A stretch of DNA of 41,854 nucleotides from Archaeoglobales archaeon (lineage in GTDB: Archaea; Halobacteriota; Archaeoglobi; Archaeoglobales; Archaeoglobaceae), in the NCBI GenBank assembly GCA_003663025.1, contig QMZE01000004.1, positions 1 through 41,854 on the forward strand, given 5' to 3'. Shown one piece after another: positions 37,576 through 41,854 of the stretch (position 1 is its first letter; every line of letters begins with the position of its first letter). Made by a program: the position numbers and the translations under genes. Under the pieces are notes generated by a model, which was given only the letters and a program-made list of their open reading frames with translations, was not told where the DNA came from and made no database searches.

Positions 37576-37967
37576 TCTTCCTCACCCACAGTTTTCTCTC
37601 CTAGTATTTGCTTGACTAGCATCCATGCTTCGTAAATCAGCAACTCGGCTGTATATATTCTCTTGTCGTATTCCCTTATTTCGTGCAAGTCGCCCATTAT
37701 AACATATAGACGCTCCTTAATCCTTTCCAATATTCTCTCTTCTATCTTCTTCATATTACTCTTCTCCTCCTCATCTTCTTCTTCTAACTCCTTCTCTCTT
37801 TGAACTATACACTCAAATCGCTGATGCTTCATGCACCAGCCAATCGCATGAAACTCCCTTGCACCACAGTAAGGACAGTATGGCTCATCGCCAACTGGCG
37901 TGTGCTGCACATATAGCTCAAATCCTTTTTCTCTCCATTCCTCCACTAGTTTGTCTATATCTATCAT
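37572..37967 (-). CDS. Zinc-finger protein with coiled region (131 aa)
   Basis: CPYCGAREFHAIGWCMKHQRFEC is a CxxC with later Cys/His ligands. An acidic stretch (EEEDEEEKSNMKK) and a long helix (ERILERIKERLYVIM) follow. The gene is joined to the ATPase gene by ATGA, so the two may act together, for instance as a single-strand DNA loader. Confidence 0.75.
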   Translation of the reverse strand: MIDIDKLVEEWREKGFELYVQHTPVGDEPYCPYCGAREFHAIGWCMKHQRFECIVQREKELEEEDEEEKSNMKKIEERILERIKERLYVIMGDLHEIREYDKRIYTAELLIYEAWMLVKQILGEKTVGEEE

Positions 37968-38166
37968 TTCTATACCTCACCACAATTTCTGCCATCTTCG
38001 CAAGAACACTACCTCCATAAACCCTGACATTATCAAGTTCATCAAGTATCTTCTGTCTCTCGTCTTCCCTGCCTTCTCGCTCTAGTCTCCCCATCAGTGC
38101 TTCCCACTCAGTTCTAATCAACTTTGACCAAGCTCCATATAACTTCACGAAATCCTCTGGCTTCAT
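37918..38166 (-). CDS. Helical hypothetical protein (82 aa)
   Basis: KLYGAWSKLIRTEWEALMGR and ERQKILDELDNVRVYGG: amphipathic helices, no Cys. It overlaps the zinc-finger gene by 50 nt. GGGAGGTTGATATT precedes the ATG. Confidence 0.6.
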   Translation of the reverse strand: MKPEDFVKLYGAWSKLIRTEWEALMGRLEREGREDERQKILDELDNVRVYGGSVLAKMAEIVVRYRNDRYRQTSGGMERKRI

Positions 38167-38522
38167 AATATCAACCTCCCTTGCTTATACATAAGAGCGT
38201 CAAGAACATGATATAACTCAAAAAGCCGAAACATAGCAGCAGAATAATCTCCTTGCTCAAAATAATGCTTAATCTCACTAATCAAATCTCTACAAATATC
38301 TTCTAAATTCTCTTTCTGCTCTAACTGCTCTAGTTCCTCGTTAAGTGCGACTATCTCTGCTCCATGAGTAGTTAATCTTAATCTCCTGTCCTCCGTGATA
38401 TAAACAAAGCCTCCTTGCAATAAGCAGTCTACTATCACTTTCTCCTCAATAGGAAGATTATCGTAAAAAAGCACTTCATCACGAATTCTCTTCATTAAAA
38501 GAATAGCACCAGTCAAGCTCAT
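38163..38522 (-). CDS. Helical protein, possible winged helix (119 aa)
   Basis: EEKVIVDCLLQGGFVYITED followed by RRLRLTTHGAEIVALNEE reads like a winged-helix (sMarR-like) core, with a C-terminal helical part. I use the ATG at 38522 after GAGGTGAGGTAGAGAG; a GTG at 38543 is possible. DNA binding inferred. Confidence 0.55.
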   Translation of the reverse strand: MSLTGAILLMKRIRDEVLFYDNLPIEEKVIVDCLLQGGFVYITEDRRLRLTTHGAEIVALNEELEQLEQKENLEDICRDLISEIKHYFEQGDYSAAMFRLFELYHVLDALMYKQGRLIL

Positions 38523-38552
38523 TCTCTCTACCTCACCTCGCACTGCATCACT

Positions 38553-38768
38553 TCACCCCCAAAATATCCGCGTGCGCACTCCAACATAGAACATCAAAGC
38601 CACCAAAAACATCGTAATAAGCACTGTTACTAGAGCCGCGATAGCATCGCCGTATTCTCTCTTTCTAATAGACTCAATCATTTCTCTCCCGACATCAATC
38701 ACCACGATTGCACCGAAGCCGACCACTAGAGCAGTTAAGCCATATACAAGACCCATATATAGCAACAT
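38553..38768 (-). CDS. Two-span membrane protein (71 aa)
   Basis: Two hydrophobic segments (LVYGLTALVVGFGAIVVIDV and YGDAIAALVTVLITMFLVAL) with a charged loop between them. GGAGGTGAGGTGTC precedes the ATG. No family. Confidence 0.7.
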   Translation of the reverse strand: MLLYMGLVYGLTALVVGFGAIVVIDVGREMIESIRKREYGDAIAALVTVLITMFLVALMFYVGVRTRIFWG

Positions 38769-38791
38769 AAAGACACCTCACCTCCTACTTA

Positions 38792-38854
38792 TCAGCGTAT
38801 AAACTCCGACGACATATACCTTCTCATTAATCTAATAACGACTATCAAGCTCAT
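38792..38854 (-). CDS. Possible micro-ORF (20 aa)
   Basis: MSLIVVIRLMRRYMSSEFIR overlaps the upstream stop as ATGA and its end is close to the ribosome site of the next gene. It may be only a translation-coupling element rather than a functional peptide. Confidence 0.3.
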   Translation of the reverse strand: MSLIVVIRLMRRYMSSEFIR

Positions 38855-39036
38855 TTCATTAACCTCCTTAACACGAAATAAGCCAAAAGAATATATACAA
38901 CTACGATTACAGCGATGATAAGCAATAACAAATCGCCAGATAATACTGCGCTACAAACACAAACAAAGCATGCTGCTAACCCAGTAACGATAAGAATAAA
39001 TGAAAAGATATCTTCTACTTCAAGCATCTTAATCAT
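38851..39036 (-). CDS. Two-span membrane protein (61 aa)
   Basis: DIFSFILIVTGLAACFVCVC and LLLLIIAVIVVVYILLAYFV are strongly hydrophobic. Three Cys lie in the first helix. One of several two-helix membrane proteins in the early region. Confidence 0.7.
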   Translation of the reverse strand: MIKMLEVEDIFSFILIVTGLAACFVCVCSAVLSGDLLLLIIAVIVVVYILLAYFVLRRLMK

Positions 39037-39050
39037 TTCAATACACCTAC

Positions 39051-39182
39051 TTATTTCTTTATTTCTACTTCTACGACTTCGCCCTCTTTATATCTTACTC
39101 GCACTTCTCGAACAATCCCGAGAAAAAACAACAGCTCGCCTATAACCTTCTTCAGAAGCAGAAGATAAGAAAACAGCCTCAT
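39051..39182 (-). CDS. Small membrane-associated protein (43 aa)
   Basis: MRLFSYLLLLKKVIGELLFF is a hydrophobic segment, followed by a charged beta-like tail with REVRVRYKEGEVVEVEIKK. Compact and positioned between membrane genes. No ribosome site stands out. Confidence 0.5.
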   Translation of the reverse strand: MRLFSYLLLLKKVIGELLFFLGIVREVRVRYKEGEVVEVEIKK

Positions 39183-39186
39183 CGCA

Positions 39187-39339
39187 TCAACGAACGCCGC
39201 GCTCACTCCATCTCTCAACTAACTTCGCTGCTCTTGTTACTATGCATTCTCCGTCAGAGTAAAACTCACAATTCTCACAATTTCCAATACAAATAGGCTC
39301 TGTGCGGAAACTAGCTAGCTCTCTAATAAGTTCTCTCAC
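39187..39339 (-). CDS. Small 4-Cys protein with GTG start (50 aa)
   Basis: CIGNCENCEFYSDGEC (four Cys with CX3CX2CX7C spacing) could bind an Fe-S cluster or zinc. The GTG start overlaps the upstream stop as GTGA and is preceded by GGAGGAAA. The alternating helices around it are basic and acidic. Confidence 0.65.
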   Translation of the reverse strand: MRELIRELASFRTEPICIGNCENCEFYSDGECIVTRAAKLVERWSERGVR

Positions 39340-39713
39340 TTTCCTCCTAACCTCTCTTTTATCCACTTCTCATCACCTCTCTTCACAATCAACACTTTAC
39401 CTTTATCATGAATTATCTCAAAATCTCTCGTAACAATCAAATCACGAATCTCAACATCGTCTTTATGAAGCAAAACAATCTCACCTCTCAGAAAGGCTTT
39501 AATTTCATCTTCATCCTCAAGAGGCAATAACTCACCACACTCAGGACAATACGCTCTCTCTTCAACAACCTCGGGTTCTTCGTCTCTATCAATCTCTTCT
39601 TGAGAAATTTCTCCCTTATCATCTAAGCGAGTAGAATATGTAATCATATAACATCTATAAATATCTACAGTTAGCTCGCTTATCTCTTCACCACAATACG
39701 GACACCTCGCCAT
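39336..39713 (-). CDS. Two-ribbon zinc protein (125 aa)
   Basis: MARCPYCGEEISELTVDIYR and YCPECGELLPLEDEDE give two CxxC pairs that may fold together into one ribbon around an insertion of about 45 residues. The C-terminal half (DFEIIHDKGKVLIVKR) is alpha/beta. GGAGGTGATAGATA precedes the ATG. Confidence 0.8.
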   Translation of the reverse strand: MARCPYCGEEISELTVDIYRCYMITYSTRLDDKGEISQEEIDRDEEPEVVEERAYCPECGELLPLEDEDEIKAFLRGEIVLLHKDDVEIRDLIVTRDFEIIHDKGKVLIVKRGDEKWIKERLGGK

Positions 39714-39742
39714 TATCTATCACCTCCACGAAAAAATAGAAG

Positions 39743-39761
39743 AGGGAGGATAAACCTCCCT
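39743..39761 (-). terminator. Hairpin with T-tract, candidate terminator
   Basis: AGGGAGG pairs with CCTCCCT across a 5-nt loop; on the minus strand it is followed by TTCTATTTTTT. It sits between the stop of the 106-aa gene and the ribosome site of the next. Confidence 0.6.
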
Positions 39762-40081
39762 TATAAATCTAATCCTCCTGCTTCTACTCTCGCCCCTACT
39801 TCTCTCTTCACCTCTTCTATGACATCTAAGAGCTCTCTAACCTCCTCGTATCTAGCGACCATCTCATCCATCTTCTTCCTCGCGACGAGAATCTCCTCAG
39901 ACGCTATGCTATCTATCTTCTCACAAAGCGTATCGCTGAGAGGAACGACAACATTTACGACGCTACCTCCTCCTACATCCACGGCACCTACGCAAGTAAA
40001 TCTCTTTGATAACAACGCCTTTGCTTCTCTCGCACTCAGTTCCACTGGAACACTTATAACCACTCCCTTCACCTCAGTCAT
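39761..40081 (-). CDS. Hypothetical protein (106 aa)
   Basis: MTEVKGVVISVPVELSAREA, a beta start with GAVDVGGGSVVNVVVPLSD, and then a long charged helix (VARKKMDEMVARYEEVRELL). ATG overlap on both sides is absent, but the codons continue the operon. Family unknown. Confidence 0.65.
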   Translation of the reverse strand: MTEVKGVVISVPVELSAREAKALLSKRFTCVGAVDVGGGSVVNVVVPLSDTLCEKIDSIASEEILVARKKMDEMVARYEEVRELLDVIEEVKREVGARVEAGGLDL

Positions 40082-40082
40082 C

Positions 40083-40481
40083 TCAATACACCTTTATACC
40101 TGCCTTCTCCATCACTTCTCTAGCACCTGTCTCCGACTTCTGTGAAAAAGCAAGGTCTAATAGTGTCCTCAGCCTAACTGCTTCTCTCGTCTTATCTCTA
40201 GCCTCCTCTACTACATCAGAAATCCTGTCCTCTACGACCTCAACAGGATTAAGCCGAGTAGGTATATTAATAGTTATCTCTGCTATCCATGCTCCAAAAT
40301 CGTTCTTGTATATCTTCTCTAGTTGCATCGCATTCTCGTTATCAACGATGCGCTCAAAGACTCTCCTAAATATCTCCTGTGCGCCATCATCGCAAAGTCC
40401 GCACGCCTCGTAAAGTGATAACCTAACTGTCGCCTTCAAACTATGAATCTTCGCCCAGTTCCATATTTCTTTTGCTTCCAT
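40083..40481 (-). CDS. Hypothetical protein (132 aa)
   Basis: Helical start (WNWAKIHSLKATVRLSLYEA) with CGLCDDG and later FGAWIAEITINIPTRLNPVE, then helices. GGTGAGTAGAG precedes the ATG. No family. Confidence 0.65.
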   Translation of the reverse strand: MEAKEIWNWAKIHSLKATVRLSLYEACGLCDDGAQEIFRRVFERIVDNENAMQLEKIYKNDFGAWIAEITINIPTRLNPVEVVEDRISDVVEEARDKTREAVRLRTLLDLAFSQKSETGAREVMEKAGIKVY

Positions 40482-40483
40482 CT

Positions 40484-40657
40484 CTACTCACCTTGTTTGC
40501 TTATACCCCTTAGCAACTCTATACACCTCAGACATATCCCGCATATATTGTTGCCCGTTTCCACTGAAACTATCCGAAACTCCGCTGGTCTTCCACAGAA
40601 CTCGCAAGTATCCTCTGTCTTCTCTACATCTATAACTACTTGTCTTCTAATTCTCAT
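40484..40657 (-). CDS. Small zinc-finger protein (57 aa)
   Basis: CEFCGRPAEF and CGICLRCIELL give two CxxC pairs (an extra Cys follows). ATGA overlap with the upstream 168-aa gene. It fits the general set of tiny zinc-binding proteins here. Confidence 0.75.
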   Translation of the reverse strand: MRIRRQVVIDVEKTEDTCEFCGRPAEFRIVSVETGNNICGICLRCIELLRGISKQGE

Positions 40658-41160
40658 AATTCCACCTCTATCTCGCCACTCTCCTCCTCACTTCTCTCGC
40701 CAAGCTTCCGCCTCTGCTCGCTCCCAACCAAAGCCATCTCCGTCTCCACTTTCTCGTCAGTTATCCTCAAGTGAAGACGCTTGTATTTCCTCTCCTCGCC
40801 ACCTGCCCATCTCCAGCCAATCCACACCTTTCTACCGACCAAATCTTCCTTCAACCATAAGACGCCGTCCTCGTCTCTCGTGCCTAGTGTGTCCGCAATT
40901 TGCCTCCCCAGAAGAGAATTCGCACTCGCCGATATAATATATTCCTTCCCTGGCTCCTCTGGGTCTTCTACGACCAATCCGACGTTCCTGATTCTCTCGT
41001 CTTTATACTGACCCGTCTCAAAGTCCTTGGCTTGACCACCGAAGTATTCTCCTAATCCCTTCAAAATCAGCTCGTAAGCAACGCTTTCTTCTAACTCTAG
41101 AGGCTCTCTAGTTATTGCTGCTGCTGGTATCTCCTCTTCCTTTATCTCCTTCTTTTTCAT
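40654..41160 (-). CDS. Hypothetical protein, OB-fold-like (168 aa)
   Basis: The middle (NVGLVVEDPEEPGKEYIISA ... GRKVWIGWRWAGGEERKYKR) has beta-barrel-like strands with aromatics and basic residues, which resembles a single-strand-binding OB-fold. The ends are acidic and charged. The start is uncertain among 41160, 41169 and a GTG at 41172. An SSB role is a guess. Confidence 0.5.
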   Translation of the reverse strand: MKKKEIKEEEIPAAAITREPLELEESVAYELILKGLGEYFGGQAKDFETGQYKDERIRNVGLVVEDPEEPGKEYIISASANSLLGRQIADTLGTRDEDGVLWLKEDLVGRKVWIGWRWAGGEERKYKRLHLRITDEKVETEMALVGSEQRRKLGERSEEESGEIEVEL

Positions 41161-41491
41161 CCTTCTCATCACCTCCCTTCTTTTCTTTCTTTTCTTTCTC
41201 CTTCCTCCTCCATTCCTCTATCGCCAGCCCTATCTTCTGCATCATCTTCCCTGAAATTCTTAGAAAGTCCTCAACTCTGCATGTCTGCAGCAAAAACAAT
41301 TCCACGAAAGTATCGGCGAGTTCGTTATCACCTATCTCCCTCAAAGCGAGAACACTAGCCGAAGCTAGTTTCACTGTCGCCTCCGTGATAACCACTGGAT
41401 TACTTGTTTTCTTCGTCATATTATCAACGAACTCCTCCACAGCCTTGTCCACCTTCTCTTTCTGCTTAGACAACTCCTCCAGCAGATTCAT
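41108..41491 (-). CDS. Helical charged protein (127 aa)
   Basis: Helical core (EATVKLASASVLALREIGDN ... LLQTCRVEDFLRISGKMMQK), then a Lys/Glu-rich low-complexity tail. Start at 41491 after GGAGGTGATGTG. A DNA-associated role is possible; unknown family. Confidence 0.65.
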   Translation of the reverse strand: MNLLEELSKQKEKVDKAVEEFVDNMTKKTSNPVVITEATVKLASASVLALREIGDNELADTFVELFLLQTCRVEDFLRISGKMMQKIGLAIEEWRRKEKEKKEKKGGDEKDEKEGDKGRGDTSSSNN

Positions 41492-41502
41492 CACATCACC
41501 TC

Positions 41503-41811
41503 CTATCTCTCCATCCACCTCTTTCGTGGCAGGGAAGAGCCACCGCGAGCTCTCCCTTTCTGCCCCAAAAGAGCTGTCTCATATTCAGCAGCCCTAATCA
41601 AGAAATCAATCACTTCATCGTTAGCAACATCAACACTATGAACACGCCCTCCCTCGTAAACTAGAAAGACAACACCCAAACTCCTCAGTTCTCTGAATAT
41701 CTCTCTCGCTGAAACATGCGAGATGACATCAACATTCGTAGCACCCCTGAAATCACTGACAACATAATACCAATTAGCAAACAGCAACCTAGCACTCTTG
41801 CTTAATATCAT
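41503..41811 (-). CDS. Hypothetical protein (102 aa)
   Basis: LLFANWYYVVSDFRGATNVD and then FRELRSLGVVFLVYEGGRVH suggest a small alpha/beta or winged-helix-like fold. GGGGGAGGAGAA precedes the ATG. No family recognised. Confidence 0.65.
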   Translation of the reverse strand: MILSKSARLLFANWYYVVSDFRGATNVDVISHVSAREIFRELRSLGVVFLVYEGGRVHSVDVANDEVIDFLIRAAEYETALLGQKGRARGGSSLPRKRWMER

Positions 41812-41854
41812 TTCTCCTCCCCCGCATAACAGAATAATAACTCTTCATCAATGC
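41808..41854 (-). CDS. C-terminal end of an upstream gene, partial
   Basis: Only IDEELLFCYAGEEK is inside the window before a TGA that overlaps the next ATG as ATGA. The overlap style is the main support. Confidence 0.4.
   Translation of the reverse strand, partial: IDEELLFCYAGEEK

Noticed and set aside
40443-41597. Plus-strand Ser/Pro-rich frames
   Set aside because: They are antisense to coherent minus-strand operon genes with strong ribosome sites.
1-41854. Circular genome by joining both ends
   Set aside because: Joining position 1 to 41854 ends the glycosyltransferase a few codons later, far shorter than its family, and no direct terminal repeat is visible.
1-41854. tRNA, rRNA, CRISPR array, integrase, terminase or portal genes
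   Set aside because: No TPsiC-type motif, no regular spaced repeats and no matching protein motifs were seen; tandem repeats at 9720-9911 are coding.

Overview
The window looks like part of the genome of a virus, or an integrated virus-like element, of a thermophilic archaeon. All genes read on the minus strand, so transcription runs from high to low coordinates. They are tightly packed, with many ATGA, GTGA or TGATG stop/start overlaps. Ribosome binding sites are near-perfect GGAGGTGAT, the complement of the archaeal 16S rRNA 3' end. A few genes instead have a TATA-like element 20-35 nt before the start codon and no Shine-Dalgarno sequence, which fits leaderless transcripts. Family-B DNA polymerase with a C-terminal PCNA-binding motif, an XPD-type iron-sulfur helicase, many ribbon-helix-helix regulators and many tiny zinc-ribbon proteins support an archaeal virus. 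I saw no integrase, terminase, portal, rRNA, tRNA or CRISPR array. Both window ends cut through genes, so the genome is larger than this window. The host cannot be named from sequence alone.

Right part (about 41.8 to 26.4 kb): replication and host takeover. It encodes a RecA-like/Sak4-like ATPase, an XPD/DinG helicase, a dUTPase/dCTP deaminase-like enzyme, a Cas4/RecB-like nuclease, a DNA methyltransferase, PolB, a possible minimal primase-like protein, ribbon-helix-helix regulators and about a dozen small Zn-binding proteins.

A 268-bp non-coding region (26142-26409) is the longest in the window. It carries a 24-bp perfect palindrome, a G-quadruplex motif and a 48-bp AT-rich inverted repeat, and is the best candidate for an origin or control region. 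Directly downstream are a ribbon-helix-helix protein and a block of small unknown proteins (26.1 to 22.6 kb).

Left part (22.5 to 1 kb): virion and surface genes. It includes a membrane protein and a 463-aa beta-rich protein (candidate main structural genes), several paralogous fibre-like proteins, a DUF2341/LamG-like adhesin, two large proteins built of carboxypeptidase-regulatory-like (Ig-type) repeats, a 9-residue-repeat fibre protein that appears frameshifted, a glycan-modifying cluster (two glycosyltransferases, a methyltransferase and a sulfatase-like hydrolase, plus a GT2 at the left edge) and a run of tiny membrane and coiled-coil proteins.

The most striking feature is a pair of radical SAM/SPASM peptide-modifying enzymes, each physically overlapping a cysteine-rich virion-type gene. 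One partner has two CX3C ladders, a dockerin module and a CFI-box-like C-terminus. The other is a Cys-bearing member of a fibre paralog family whose neighbouring paralog has no cysteine. I infer a virus-encoded system that installs radical-SAM-dependent crosslinks or other modifications on its own surface proteins.
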